64,000 nt of DNA, taken from assembly GCA_900317955.1 (NCBI GenBank), contig ONIP01000003.1:186001-250000 (forward strand), given 5' to 3'. Positions 50,807 to 60,326 of the stretch are shown piece after piece (the first letter of the stretch is position 1; every line of letters begins with the position of its first letter). The position numbers were made by a program, and so were the translations under genes. The DNA is from an uncultured Bacteroidales bacterium. GTDB taxonomy: Bacteria; Bacteroidota; Bacteroidia; Bacteroidales; P3. Below the pieces are notes generated by a model, which was not told where the DNA came from, searched no databases, and saw only the letters and a list, made by a program, of their open reading frames with translations.

Positions 50807-52591
50807 ATGGCTCGAGAAATAAAATTCAGCTTGGTTTACCGCGACATGTGGCAGTCGTCAGGCAAATATCAACCCCGTGTTGACCAGTTGGTGCAGGTGG
50901 CACCGGCAATTGTGAAGATGGGTTGCTTTGACCGCGTTGAGACCAACGGCGGTGCTTTTGAGCAGGTGAATCTAATGTATGGCGAAAACCCGAACAAGTC
51001 AGTGCGGGCATGGACCAAGGAGTTTAACAAGGCTGGAATCCAGACCCACATGCTTGAGAGGGCTTTGAACGGTCTGCGTATGTACGGTGTGCCGAAGGAT
51101 GTGCGTCAGCTTATGCCCAAGGTAAAGAAGGCTCAGGGTGTCGACATTATGCGTTCGTTTTGTGGACTGAACGATGTGCGCAACCTTGAGTTGTCGGTGA
51201 AATATGCCAAAGAAGCTGGCATGATAAGCCAGGCTGCGCTGAGCATCACCTATTCGCCCATCCACACGGTGGAATACTATATGGGCATTGTCGACAAGCT
51301 GGTTGAATTCGGAGCCGACGAAATTGCGCTGAAGGACATGGCAGGTATCGGCCGTCCGACCATGCTGGGCAAGTTAGTCTATCAGATTAAGAAGAAGTAC
51401 CCCCACATCATAGTTCAATATCACGGCCATACCGGTCCCGGCTTCGCCATGGCTTCGGTGCTGGAAGTTGCCCGCGCTGGTGCCGATGTGATCGACACTG
51501 CCATGGAGCCTCTGGCATGGGGTATGGTGCATCCCGGCATCATTGCCGTGCAGGCTATGCTGAAAGAGGACGGTTTCCTGGTGAAGGACATCAACATGAG
51601 CGCCTATATGGAAACCCGTGCGTTGACGCAGTCGTTCCTGGACGATTTTCTCGGCCTGTATGTTAATCCCGCCAACCGTATCTGCACGTCGATGCTGGTG
51701 GGCTGCGGCCTTCCCGGCGGCATGATGGGCAGCATGATGAGCGACCTGAAGGGTGTGCACCATGCTATCAACATGGCTCTGAAGAAGAACGGCAAACCCG
51801 AGGTGACCTTCGACGAGTTGACGGTTCAGCTGTTCCAGGAGGTTGCTTATATTTGGCCGATGCTGGGCTATCCTCCTCTGGTTACTCCCTTCAGCCAATA
51901 CACCAAGAACATTGCTTTGATGAATATCATGTCATTGGCTCAGGGCAAGCCCCGTTTCAACCAGATTGACAAGGACAGCTGGAACATGATTCTGGGACGC
52001 GCCGGCAAACTGCCCGGCCCGTTGGCACCCGAAATCGTGGAACTTGCCAAGAAGAACAACTTCGAGTTCTACGATGGCAACCCGCAGGATGCTTATCCCG
52101 ATGCCCTGCCCGAGTACATCAAAGAGATGGAAGAGAACGGCTGGGACCGTGGCGAAGATGACGAGGAGCTTTTCGAACTGGCTATGCACGACCGCCAATA
52201 CCGCGACTACAAGTCGGGTATTGCTAAGGAACGCTTCGAGAAAGAGGTGGCTCAGCTCCGTGCCGAAAAAGCCGCTCCCGCTGCCAGCAATACTTCTGTC
52301 AACTCAGCCGGAGCCGTGACACTGACACCCAACTATATTACCGAGAAGCATGCAAATGCCATGCCGGTTGTGGCTGCCGAAGACGGTCAGTTGCTGTGGG
52401 AACTCGATTTCAACCGTTCGGTTCCTCCCGCCCCCGGTCGCGAATACAAACAGGGTGATGTGTTCTGCATCATTCAGGCAAATTACGCGTTGGTGAATGT
52501 ATACATGAACAAGGGCGGCCGCCTCATCGACACCTGCGTCAAACAAGGCCAGTGGGTGAAGAAAGGCGATATTCTCGGCTGGATAGAATAA
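50807..52591 (+). CDS. PycB/oxaloacetate-decarboxylase-alpha-like carboxyltransferase lacking the biotin lysine
   Basis: A 594-residue protein. The carboxyltransferase barrel (residues about 5-300) has FSLVYRDMWQSSGKY, ALKDMAGIGRP and YHGHTGPGFAMASVLEVARAG (metal-binding HxH), and the second helical domain has GLPGGMMGSMMSDL and PPLVTPFSQY. The C-terminus ends in a biotinyl-like fold (KQGDVFCIIQ, then VKKGDILGWIE), but where family members read EAMKM or EAMKT, it reads QANYALV. The biotin-carrying Lys is Tyr560 (codon 52484-52486). It can therefore not carry biotin itself; a separate carrier or a changed role is inferred. It has its own promoter and terminator. Confidence 0.85.
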   Translation: MAREIKFSLVYRDMWQSSGKYQPRVDQLVQVAPAIVKMGCFDRVETNGGAFEQVNLMYGENPNKSVRAWTKEFNKAGIQTHMLERALNGLRMYGVPKDVRQLMPKVKKAQGVDIMRSFCGLNDVRNLELSVKYAKEAGMISQAALSITYSPIHTVEYYMGIVDKLVEFGADEIALKDMAGIGRPTMLGKLVYQIKKKYPHIIVQYHGHTGPGFAMASVLEVARAGADVIDTAMEPLAWGMVHPGIIAVQAMLKEDGFLVKDINMSAYMETRALTQSFLDDFLGLYVNPANRICTSMLVGCGLPGGMMGSMMSDLKGVHHAINMALKKNGKPEVTFDELTVQLFQEVAYIWPMLGYPPLVTPFSQYTKNIALMNIMSLAQGKPRFNQIDKDSWNMILGRAGKLPGPLAPEIVELAKKNNFEFYDGNPQDAYPDALPEYIKEMEENGWDRGEDDEELFELAMHDRQYRDYKSGIAKERFEKEVAQLRAEKAAPAASNTSVNSAGAVTLTPNYITEKHANAMPVVAAEDGQLLWELDFNRSVPPAPGREYKQGDVFCIIQANYALVNVYMNKGGRLIDTCVKQGQWVKKGDILGWIE

Positions 52592-52612
52592 CCCTTATCC
52601 CTTGATAAAGAA

Positions 52613-52648
52613 ACGGTGGACGAGCCGATGGCTTGTCCATCGTTTTTT
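52613..52648 (+). terminator. Rho-independent terminator of the pycB-like gene
   Basis: Stem ACGGTGGAC / GTCCATCGT with an inner AGCC/GGCT stem, 52613-52643, followed by a six-T run through 52648. Confidence 0.88.
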
Positions 52649-52753
52649 AATTCGTTAATTCGTTAATGTGATAATTCGTTAGTCTGATTCACACATTAAC
52701 GCATTTACATGGTAACGCATTCACACGGTAATACATTTACGAATTAACGAATT
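52649..52753. repeat. TTAATTCG-type repeats ending in a 14-bp inverted repeat
   Basis: AATTCGTTAATTCG (52649-52662) pairs exactly with CGAATTAACGAATT (52740-52753). Between them run further related units (CACATTAACGCATT, TGGTAACGCATT, CGGTAATACATT). It is of the same class as the tandem repeat at 33885. Confidence 0.75.
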
Positions 52754-52766
52754 CAAAAATTCTTTG

Positions 52767-52774
52767 TATCTTTG
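52767..52774 (+). promoter_or_regulatory. -7 element of the GH92 gene
   Basis: TATCTTTG (TAnnTTTG), 22 bases before the GH92 ATG. No TTTG lies at the expected -33 position. Confidence 0.6.
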
Positions 52775-52796
52775 CAGCATCAAATTTGACAGTTAT

Positions 52797-55211
52797 ATGA
52801 AACGTATCTCGATTCTCTGCGCAACGATTCTTATTATGTACACTGCGGTGGCACAGACCCCTGGGCAGGTAGCCAGTCCCTCGCAATGGGTGAATGTGTT
52901 TATCGGCACCAACGGTATGGGTCACACCTTTCCCGGTGCATGCTTTCCGTATGGGTTTGTTCAGTTGAGTCCCGACACGGACACTATACCGCACAACATT
53001 AACGGCGTGTATCAGCCACGAGTTTATGACTACTGCGCCGGTTACCAGCATCGTGACAAGAGTATCGTAGGTTTCAGCCATACTCATTTCAGCGGCACAG
53101 GTCACAGCGACTTGGGAGATATTTTGATTATGCCCTACAGTGGTGAGACCAAGCTCAACCCCGGCACTGCCGACAACCCCGACGGAGGCTACCGCCAGCG
53201 TTTCCGCCACGAGACCGAAGTGGCCGCGCCGGGCTACTATGCCGTCACCCTCGACGACGATAACATCCGCTGCGAACTCACCGCCACAAAGCGCTGTGGA
53301 GTGCACCGCTATATATTTCCCAAGGGTGCAGCGCAGAAAATCATCCTCGACCTCAACCACAGTCTCTACAACTACGACGGAAAAGTGTTGTGGGCAGTGT
53401 GCAACGTGAACGAAAGTGGTGTACTGTCGGGCTGGCGCATGACCAGCGGCTGGAACCGCTGCCGCAAGCTGTATTATTACATCCGGTTCAACAAACCCAT
53501 CAAGCAGTATGGCTACCACGACTTTGCCCCGCTGTCGTACCACGGATTCTGGTACCGCTTTGACCAAGAGCATAACTTCCCCGAGATGGCAGGACGCAAG
53601 CCGGTGTGCTGGTTCGAGTTTGAGGACGACGGCAGCGATACCCTCGAAATCATCGTTGGGCTTTCACCCAACAGCACTTGGGGTGCCAGAGAGGCCGTCC
53701 AGCGCGAAGGGTGCCAGTACTCTCGTTCTGCTTCATGGGCACTATACCGCGATAGGCCGGAGGGCGACACGCTGCTTATCGTCCATCAGGGTGACACTAA
53801 CTATCGCAGCCATTTCGACGTAGTACGTGAACTGACACGCATCCATTGGAACCGGATGCTGGGACGTATCGAGGCACAGGGACCGGAGGATGCCTTGGCT
53901 ATGCTCTACACCTCGTACTACCACACTATGATAAACCCCTCCATATATCAAGATATTGATGAAAAGAACTATGACGGACATACCCGCTATACCATCTTCT
54001 CGCTGTGGGACACCTACCGCGCCCTGCATCCACTCATCAACCTCACCGACACCGCTATGAGCCGCAACCTTGCCCTGTCGCTCTACGGTCACTACCAAAG
54101 AAGCCCTCACCACATGCTGCCTGTGTGGAGCCACCATGGAGGCGAGAACTGGTGCATGATAGGCTACCACGGCGTTTCGGTCATGGTAGATGCTGCCGTC
54201 AACACACTCCAGCCCGATACTGAGCAAGAGCTGGAAACCATGGATGCCATCTTCTCCACCACCAATGTGGAAGACTACGACTTCACCGGGCTGTACAAAG
54301 AGATAGGTTATGTCCCCGTCGACGAGAGCCGCAACGGAACCTCCGTTACCCTTGAGAATGCCTATGAGGACTGGTGTGTCTATTGGGCGTTGGAGAACCA
54401 TTTGGAGAATACGCTGCCCGATGTGATAGGCTATGAGGATTCGGTGCGGGAGAATTACCGCCAGCGGGCATTGAGCTACCGCAACGTGTATAAGGACGGC
54501 TTTGTCCGCGCCCGTTACATCGACGGCAGCTGGAAAACCCCTTACAGCCTCCTCTCCACCAGCGGCGAGGGCCTGATTGAAGGCAATGCCTGGAACTACA
54601 GTTTCTACGTCCCCCACGACGTGAACGGCATGATGCAGATGATGGGCGGCGAAACCATGCATGTGCCCGACGAGTTCTTTGCCGAGACCGAGGACGTGAC
54701 CCGCGAGGGCATGCTGGGCGGCTACGTTCACGGCAACGAACCCTCCCACCATATTCCCTACCTCTACATGTGGACCACCCAACCGTGGAAGACCCAATAC
54801 TGGGTGCGCGAGGTGATGAACAAGATGTACCGCAACCATATCGACGGCCTCTGTGGCAACGACGACTGCGGGCAAATGTCGGCCTGGTACATCTTCTCCG
54901 CCATGGGCTTCTATCCCGTCTGTCCCGCAAGCGGACAGTACGTCATCGGTGCGCCCTACCTGCCCTATATGAAGGTACGCATGGGCAGCGGCAAATACCT
55001 TGAGATAAAGGCTCCCAAGGTTAGCGACAAGAACCGTTATATACAACGCGTGCTGTGGAATGGAAAGCCCTACGATAAATGTTACGTTACCTACGCCCAG
55101 TTGATGGAGGGCGGCACCCTTGAGTTCGACATGGGACCTAAGCCCAATAAGAAACTCTTCCAGAAGCCTGATACCAAGCCTTACAGTTTGACAAGGAGCG
55201 TTGGGCGGTGA
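52797..55211 (+). CDS. GH92 alpha-mannosidase
   Basis: Removes alpha-mannose from host N-glycans or yeast mannan in a Ca-dependent, inverting reaction. The 804-residue length is typical. A signal peptide (MKRISILCATILIMYTAVAQ) is followed by the GH92 opening VNVFIGTNGMGHTFPGACFPYG, then FSHTHFSGTGHSDLGD, and the C-terminal catalytic-face motif GNDDCGQMSAWYIFSAMGFYP. The start is ATG 52797, since upstream codons fall in the promoter. It is outside any SusC/SusD cluster, with a PrsW-like gene 61 bp downstream. Confidence 0.95.
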   Translation: MKRISILCATILIMYTAVAQTPGQVASPSQWVNVFIGTNGMGHTFPGACFPYGFVQLSPDTDTIPHNINGVYQPRVYDYCAGYQHRDKSIVGFSHTHFSGTGHSDLGDILIMPYSGETKLNPGTADNPDGGYRQRFRHETEVAAPGYYAVTLDDDNIRCELTATKRCGVHRYIFPKGAAQKIILDLNHSLYNYDGKVLWAVCNVNESGVLSGWRMTSGWNRCRKLYYYIRFNKPIKQYGYHDFAPLSYHGFWYRFDQEHNFPEMAGRKPVCWFEFEDDGSDTLEIIVGLSPNSTWGAREAVQREGCQYSRSASWALYRDRPEGDTLLIVHQGDTNYRSHFDVVRELTRIHWNRMLGRIEAQGPEDALAMLYTSYYHTMINPSIYQDIDEKNYDGHTRYTIFSLWDTYRALHPLINLTDTAMSRNLALSLYGHYQRSPHHMLPVWSHHGGENWCMIGYHGVSVMVDAAVNTLQPDTEQELETMDAIFSTTNVEDYDFTGLYKEIGYVPVDESRNGTSVTLENAYEDWCVYWALENHLENTLPDVIGYEDSVRENYRQRALSYRNVYKDGFVRARYIDGSWKTPYSLLSTSGEGLIEGNAWNYSFYVPHDVNGMMQMMGGETMHVPDEFFAETEDVTREGMLGGYVHGNEPSHHIPYLYMWTTQPWKTQYWVREVMNKMYRNHIDGLCGNDDCGQMSAWYIFSAMGFYPVCPASGQYVIGAPYLPYMKVRMGSGKYLEIKAPKVSDKNRYIQRVLWNGKPYDKCYVTYAQLMEGGTLEFDMGPKPNKKLFQKPDTKPYSLTRSVGR

Positions 55212-55272
55212 ATGCGCTGGGGAAGTAAATTAAATATACACGAATTATAGAAACACAATAAGATACAGAGAG

Positions 55273-56028
55273 ATGAATATATATCTGATAGCAATAGCAG
55301 TGCTGCCGGTGATTGTACTGGCATGGGTGGTTTATAGAGGCGACAAGTATGAGAAGGAGCCTCTGGGTAAGTTGGTGAAGGCTTTTTTGTTTGGAGCATT
55401 GTCGATAATACCTGCGGCGATGATGGAACGGGTGCTGGTGCAGTTCACGCCTCCGTTCCCGGTGGTGAGCGGGGTGTATACAGGTTTTGTCGTGGCGGGA
55501 TGCAGCGAAGAGCTATGGAAGTTGCTGCTGTTGATGCTGGCGGTATGGAAGAGCAGGGAGTTTGATGAGTATTACGACGGGATAGTGTATGCCTGTTTTG
55601 TGTCGCTGGGTTTTGCTTGCTTTGAGAATATATCGTATGTGTTCGGACAGCAGGCTTTCAGTGATGCACTGGTGACAGGCTCGGTACGGGCAGTGCTGTC
55701 GGTGCCGGGGCATTTCCTGTTTGGGGTGATGATGGGGTATTATGTTGCGTTGGCCAAGTTTGACGAAGGACACCGGAAGGGGTATTTGCTGATGGCGTTT
55801 GTGGTGCCGATGCTGCTGCATGGTACATTCGACGCGTTGCTGATGGTGCCGGAGAGCATGGAGAGCGGAGCGGAAATAGTGTCGGGGTTGCTGTTTATTG
55901 TGTTGCTGTGGTTCGACATACGCTTATGGAAGTGGGGAGTGGGCAGGATAAGACGGTTGCAGGAGTTGTCGAAAGAACAGAACTCCGACCGAAATAACCC
56001 GTTTAGAGGGTTTACCTGGAATTTTTGA
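55273..56028 (+). CDS. PrsW-family intramembrane metalloprotease
   Basis: A 251-residue protein with about seven membrane spans. Family motifs are present in order: CSEELWKLL (EE of the active site), GFACFENISYV, SVPGHFLFGVMMGYY and MLLHGTFDALLM (the conserved H and D). In Bacillus, PrsW cleaves an anti-sigma factor, but targets in Bacteroidota are unknown. It is the last plus-strand gene before a convergent outer-membrane protein gene (stop codons 2 bp apart). Coding-strand G is high. Confidence 0.88.
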   Translation: MNIYLIAIAVLPVIVLAWVVYRGDKYEKEPLGKLVKAFLFGALSIIPAAMMERVLVQFTPPFPVVSGVYTGFVVAGCSEELWKLLLLMLAVWKSREFDEYYDGIVYACFVSLGFACFENISYVFGQQAFSDALVTGSVRAVLSVPGHFLFGVMMGYYVALAKFDEGHRKGYLLMAFVVPMLLHGTFDALLMVPESMESGAEIVSGLLFIVLLWFDIRLWKWGVGRIRRLQELSKEQNSDRNNPFRGFTWNF

Positions 56029-56030
56029 TA

Positions 56031-56873
56031 TTACCAGTCTTGGACGCGTCGGGAGCCGCTGAAGGCTTTAAGACGGACACCAAGCGAGATTAGAACGAGG
56101 GTGGGATTGAGGTCGTAGTAGTCGACGTGAGTCTCGTTGTTGATGACGTGGAGGTTTCCGTAGACATTGTAGCGGACGGTTTCGGTCTGGTCCCAAATAA
56201 GGGGGCTGGCACCGAGTATGTTGTAGCTGAAGCCGATGGAGACGATGTCCTTGATGAAGAAGCCGCCGCCAAGCCGGAGGGCGAAGGTGGTGGCGGGGGC
56301 GTAGGTGTAGACTTTGACGTTGTTGTAGAGGAGGGACTCATCATCGCTGGGGAAGTTCCATTCGGCGTCGGCAAAGGAGAGAGACCAAGGGGTGATGTAG
56401 CGGAGGTTGATGCCTGCGAGGGCTTGCCCGTAGAGGTTGATGGTGGTGGTAAGTGGGAAGCGGTACTGAACTCCGGCGAGGATGGGGATGTTGCGTAGGC
56501 GGGGCAGTATCATTTCGTAGCGGCTGCATTGGTTGTAGCGTTGCGAGAAGCGAAGGGTGAAGTATTCTTCTACATCGCGGCTTACACCACTTTGCATAAA
56601 GTCGGCGGCGAGGAGGATTTCGAGGTTGGAGTGAAAAGGCATGGCGTAGGAGAAGTCGACGCCTGCGGCCCAGCCGGTGCCAGCGCCGGCCTGGCGTTGG
56701 TGGCCTTGGGTGAACATCCATTCGTTGTCGCTCATGCGGGATTCGGCATAGAAGCCAACGGGTACGGTGGCACCGCCGTGGAGGCCGATGTATAGTTGGG
56801 CGTTGGCCTGCTGGAGGCCAATGCCAAGGAGCAGTGCGAGGAGTGTGAGGCGAGGGAGTGCAAGTTTTTTCAT
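56031..56873 (-). CDS. Outer-membrane beta-barrel protein
   Basis: A 280-residue exported protein. The signal peptide MKKLALPRLTLLALLLGIGL ends near ANAQ. The mature part starts LYIGLHGGATVPVG and continues with repeated amphipathic strands (LEILLAADFMQSGV, TINLYGQALAGINLRY, FALRLGGGFFIKDIVSIGFSYN), ending LVLISLGVRLKAF, typical of PorT/OmpX-like barrels. The specific function is unknown. It lies 8 bp after the flippase stop, in a minus-strand run of three genes. Confidence 0.8.
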   Translation of the reverse strand: MKKLALPRLTLLALLLGIGLQQANAQLYIGLHGGATVPVGFYAESRMSDNEWMFTQGHQRQAGAGTGWAAGVDFSYAMPFHSNLEILLAADFMQSGVSRDVEEYFTLRFSQRYNQCSRYEMILPRLRNIPILAGVQYRFPLTTTINLYGQALAGINLRYITPWSLSFADAEWNFPSDDESLLYNNVKVYTYAPATTFALRLGGGFFIKDIVSIGFSYNILGASPLIWDQTETVRYNVYGNLHVINNETHVDYYDLNPTLVLISLGVRLKAFSGSRRVQDW

Positions 56874-56881
56874 GGAAAAGA

Positions 56882-58360
56882 TTAATTATTTGTGACGATA
56901 AGGAGCATCTGTTTCAAGTCGATAAGGCGGAGAAGGAGAGCGGCCAGGAGGGCTGTGCCTGCGGCCAGGAGGAGGGTGACCCACCAGGAGAGCGGGGGCA
57001 GCAATGCCATGGCGGTTGTAATGACGGCAGAGAAAAGCAGGAGCCTTAGCAGATAGCCTACAGAGGGTTTAAGGTGGAGGCGACGCAACGCCTCGACGAT
57101 TTGGGTTATGGCCATAAAGCTTTGGGCTGCGAGGGCGGCCCACGCCGAACCTTGAGCCCCGTAGCGGGGGATGAGAGCGAGGTTTACAGCGATGTTGATT
57201 AGGAGGGTGGAAGCGGCGAGGATGTTGAGCTGGCGCAAGTGGCCTGCTGCGGTGAGGAGGGTGCCGAAGACATAGGTCATGGCTATGGGTACGATGCCCC
57301 AGACGAGGATGGTGAAGACTTGGGCGTAGTTGTTGACGGTGGAGGCGGGTTGGCTGTGCCAGAGGAGATACATGAAAGTGTCGCTATGGAAGGAGAAGGC
57401 GGTAGCAGCCGTGACGGAGAAGACCAACATAAGGCTGGTAATCATGCGTGTGACGGAACCGAGTTGGGGGTCTTTTTCGACAGTCATGCGAGAGAAGACG
57501 GGGAGTAGCAGAACGGATACAAGGTAGGCAATCATGGTGAGGGCGTCGAGCAGGCGGAAGGCACCGGCGTAGATGCCTGCCTGATAGATGCCTTCGGGAT
57601 GGAGCCAGGAGAGGAGGAGGGGGTCGATGCGGTTGTAGGAAGCCATAAGCAGAACCAGCAAGGCAAAGGGGAAACTTTTGCGGAGGATGACGATGGCAAA
57701 GGGGAGGGAGAGGTGGACAGACTTGAGCGAGAAGGAGGGGTTATGTTTGCGGCGTATGCGGATGGTGAGAACAATGAGGGCAGTGAGGGCGGTGGCGATG
57801 TAGGCGATGCTTTGGGCGTAGGCGAACCATTCGACGGTCATGCCATGACGGGGACCCCAAAGGAGGAGGGAGCAGATAATAATCATTATCACGCGGTCGA
57901 GGATGCTGATGACGCTGTCCCATTTGAAGAGCATAAGCCCTTCGAAGTTGCTGCGAAGATAGAGGATGAGAGAGTTGAGGAACTGGTTGAAAGAGAGGAC
58001 TGCCAGCAGATGGAACTGGCGGGAGCCGTAGCCGGAGAGAATGCCGACGGTGAAGGTGATGACGAGGTAGAGGCAGAGGAGGGCGAGTTTGATACCCAGC
58101 ATGCCGGGCAGGTGCTTGTCGATGAGTTTGGGATGTCGGGCGATGTTGCGGGTGTTGAAGTTGGTGACCCCCAAGTCGAGGAGGATGTTGAAAATGTAGG
58201 TGAGATTGAAGATAGTGAAGTAAAAGCCGTACTCGTTGGGACCTACTGCATTCTGGACACCTGTCTCAATGCCCAGAATCCAGAACGGCTTGATGAGCAG
58301 GTTGAGCAGGAGAATCCAAAAGAGGCCTGAGAGGAGCTTTTTTTGTAAGGGGGGTGCCAT
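56882..58360 (-). CDS. Polysaccharide flippase (Wzx/MATE-like), second copy
   Basis: A 492-residue polytopic membrane protein with about 14 spans. The opening LLSGLFWILLLNLLIKPFWI, followed by GPNEYGFYFTIFNLTYIFNIL and DLGVTNFNTRNIARH, is typical of Wzx-type O-unit flippases. It is not a close copy of the flippase at 12548: the N-terminal sequences differ throughout. The sugar carried is unknown. It stands between the Ig-like lipoprotein gene (41 bp upstream) and the outer-membrane barrel gene (8 bp downstream). Confidence 0.85.
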   Translation of the reverse strand: MAPPLQKKLLSGLFWILLLNLLIKPFWILGIETGVQNAVGPNEYGFYFTIFNLTYIFNILLDLGVTNFNTRNIARHPKLIDKHLPGMLGIKLALLCLYLVITFTVGILSGYGSRQFHLLAVLSFNQFLNSLILYLRSNFEGLMLFKWDSVISILDRVIMIIICSLLLWGPRHGMTVEWFAYAQSIAYIATALTALIVLTIRIRRKHNPSFSLKSVHLSLPFAIVILRKSFPFALLVLLMASYNRIDPLLLSWLHPEGIYQAGIYAGAFRLLDALTMIAYLVSVLLLPVFSRMTVEKDPQLGSVTRMITSLMLVFSVTAATAFSFHSDTFMYLLWHSQPASTVNNYAQVFTILVWGIVPIAMTYVFGTLLTAAGHLRQLNILAASTLLINIAVNLALIPRYGAQGSAWAALAAQSFMAITQIVEALRRLHLKPSVGYLLRLLLFSAVITTAMALLPPLSWWVTLLLAAGTALLAALLLRLIDLKQMLLIVTNN

Positions 58361-58401
58361 TTAAGAAGATTGAAGGTATTGTCGCCTAAGGGGCGGGGAT
58401 G

Positions 58402-60276
58402 TTAGTTGACAGTTTTTTTGATGAGCCATTTTTCCTCCATGTCCCAGTTTTCGCGCAATTCGAGTACTTTCTCGAACTTGATGATTTCCTCGGGTTGGCG
58501 GTGGAGCCAGTAGTTGCCGGGAGACCAGAGGGAGTTGCCGTCGCGGTCGAAGATGGCGCGGAAGGAGTATTTGCCCCCTTTGAGGTGGAGGAAAGAGATT
58601 TTGGAGGGGGAGGTGACGACTTGCTGTTGGACCATGTCACCTTTTTCGTTGATTAGCTGGATGATGAGGCGGGGGAATGAGAGGTCGGGTTGGGTGGAGT
58701 CTGGGAGGAGTGTGAGGAAGATGTTGCCGTAGTTTTCGACTTTGGTGAGTTCGGTGGTGAATTTGAGGGAGTCGCTCTTGTTGAGCCAGATGTCGTAGAA
58801 GAGTTCGGCGGGGATGGAGAACTGATATTTCTCGCCGGGTTTGCCGTTGAAAGGTAGGAAGGCTTTGAGACCCATGGCGGGGGCGAGTGAGGAGTCGGGG
58901 AGCAGCTTGATGCCGCATTGCGAGGTGGAGCTGTCGCTGAGGACGAGAATGTGGACGGCGGTGTCGAGGGCGGAGGAGTCGGCGAGCCAAGGTTTGCAGA
59001 TGCCCTCAATGGGGTTTTCGAAGGCGAGCCAGAGGGTGTCGAAATAATGGTGGCTGGCGGACACCAGACTGCGAATGATGGGAGGTTGGGATTTGAGAGA
59101 CCTCATGTTGGAGAGTCCGGATGCTTTGTTGCCCTTGGATTTGCGATATTTGAGTGTGAGGGTGTCGTTGAGGCCAGTGGTGTCCTTCAGCAGGAGGGTT
59201 ATGGAGTCGCAGTTTTTTTGTCCAATCCATACGTTGAGGGTGTCGCCTTTGGTGCAGCGTTTGTGGTATAATTGAACTTGGGGTTCGGTGGTGTCGCGGG
59301 TGAGGTGGCGGAGAGAATAGTTGGGGGAGAGTGGTACTTGAGTTATAATCTCGATGCGTCCTTTGCTCAGGAAACTGCTTTTGGAGATGTGTTGTACCTC
59401 TTTCTTTTCATGCGACATGAGGAGGAGAATCTGTGGGGTTTGGTGGGTGGAGTCATGGACAACAGAGTCGGCGGGGTGGCGGAGGGAGTCGTGCGTGAGG
59501 TTGAGGGAATCGAGCGCGGTAGTGTCGCGGGTAGTGGAGTCGTGGGCGGAGGTGTCAGGTGGAGGGAGCATTTTGACGGCGGTTACCAAGGAGTCGAGGA
59601 AGGCGACAGGTTCGTTGTTGCCGAGGCGCATGTTTTTATCGCCGTCCTCGATGGCAAGAAGGAGGTATTTTCCGGTACGGAGGTGGTTGAGGGCGAAAGA
59701 GCCGTCTTTGTCGCAGCGGGTCATGTACATGGGGCGTTCTTTGGCTACGATGCTGTCGCCGATGGAGTCGGAGAGTTGGCTTTGGTGGTAGGCGAGGACG
59801 GTGACAGGTTCGGAGGAGGCGGTGCGGGAGAAGGCATCGAGAACCTGTCCGCGGATGGTCATGCTGTCGATGGAGGAGCCGGTGGAGAAGACGTATTCAT
59901 AGCTTGGGAGGGGGTTGCCCTCGTTGTAGTCGACAATGGCGTTTTTGAATTGGAAAAGGTAGGTGGTGGAGGGTTGGAGCGTATCTTTTATCTTCACCAG
60001 AATGCCGTGGCCTTTGGTTTTATATTCGGGTTTGTGGGACAGGACGGGGGAGATGATGACATTGTTGTCGGCATCCTTGATGTTGACGTACTCGTCGAAT
60101 TCGATAAAGAATTCGCTGGAGTTGAAGTTGGTAGTGCCGCTGGGAGGGGTGGCGGAGAGGGGGACGGGAGGGGTCTCGTCCTTGGGTCCGCCGGAAGGGA
60201 AGCCCTGTTTGGCACAGGAGACGAATCCCAAAAACAGGATAGAGAGGAGTATGAGTAAGGATGATATTCTGTTCAT
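58402..60276 (-). CDS. Lipoprotein with N-terminal Ig-like (Big_5) domain
   Basis: A 624-residue lipoprotein. The lipobox LGFVSC is followed by AKQGFPSGGPKDETPP, the start of many Bacteroidota Ig-like (Big_5) lipoproteins. The Big_5 domain spans about 35-130 (FIEFDEYVNIKDADNNVIISP, LQPSTTYLFQF), then a CnaB-like fold (RTGKYLLLAIEDGDKN). The long rest is beta-rich and unassigned, ending KGGKYSFRAIFDRDGN. The start is ATG 60276. An outer-surface role is likely, with no catalytic motif seen. A Ser/Asp/His-rich linker lies near residues 265-300. Confidence 0.82.
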   Translation of the reverse strand: MNRISSLLILLSILFLGFVSCAKQGFPSGGPKDETPPVPLSATPPSGTTNFNSSEFFIEFDEYVNIKDADNNVIISPVLSHKPEYKTKGHGILVKIKDTLQPSTTYLFQFKNAIVDYNEGNPLPSYEYVFSTGSSIDSMTIRGQVLDAFSRTASSEPVTVLAYHQSQLSDSIGDSIVAKERPMYMTRCDKDGSFALNHLRTGKYLLLAIEDGDKNMRLGNNEPVAFLDSLVTAVKMLPPPDTSAHDSTTRDTTALDSLNLTHDSLRHPADSVVHDSTHQTPQILLLMSHEKKEVQHISKSSFLSKGRIEIITQVPLSPNYSLRHLTRDTTEPQVQLYHKRCTKGDTLNVWIGQKNCDSITLLLKDTTGLNDTLTLKYRKSKGNKASGLSNMRSLKSQPPIIRSLVSASHHYFDTLWLAFENPIEGICKPWLADSSALDTAVHILVLSDSSTSQCGIKLLPDSSLAPAMGLKAFLPFNGKPGEKYQFSIPAELFYDIWLNKSDSLKFTTELTKVENYGNIFLTLLPDSTQPDLSFPRLIIQLINEKGDMVQQQVVTSPSKISFLHLKGGKYSFRAIFDRDGNSLWSPGNYWLHRQPEEIIKFEKVLELRENWDMEEKWLIKKTVN

Positions 60277-60318
60277 TACCAATGTGTTTAATTGTAAGTG
60301 GCGATTGAAACCAAAATA

Positions 60319-60326
60319 CAAAGATA
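60319..60326 (-). promoter_or_regulatory. -7 element for the minus-strand run at 56.0-60.3 kb
   Basis: TATCTTTG on the minus strand, 42 bases before the lipoprotein ATG. No clear -33 TTTG. Confidence 0.55.

Noticed and set aside
59272..60258. 328-codon plus-strand frame opposite the Ig-like lipoprotein gene
   Set aside because: Antisense to a gene with lipobox and Big_5 domain; the product is Gly/Val/Glu-rich without motifs.
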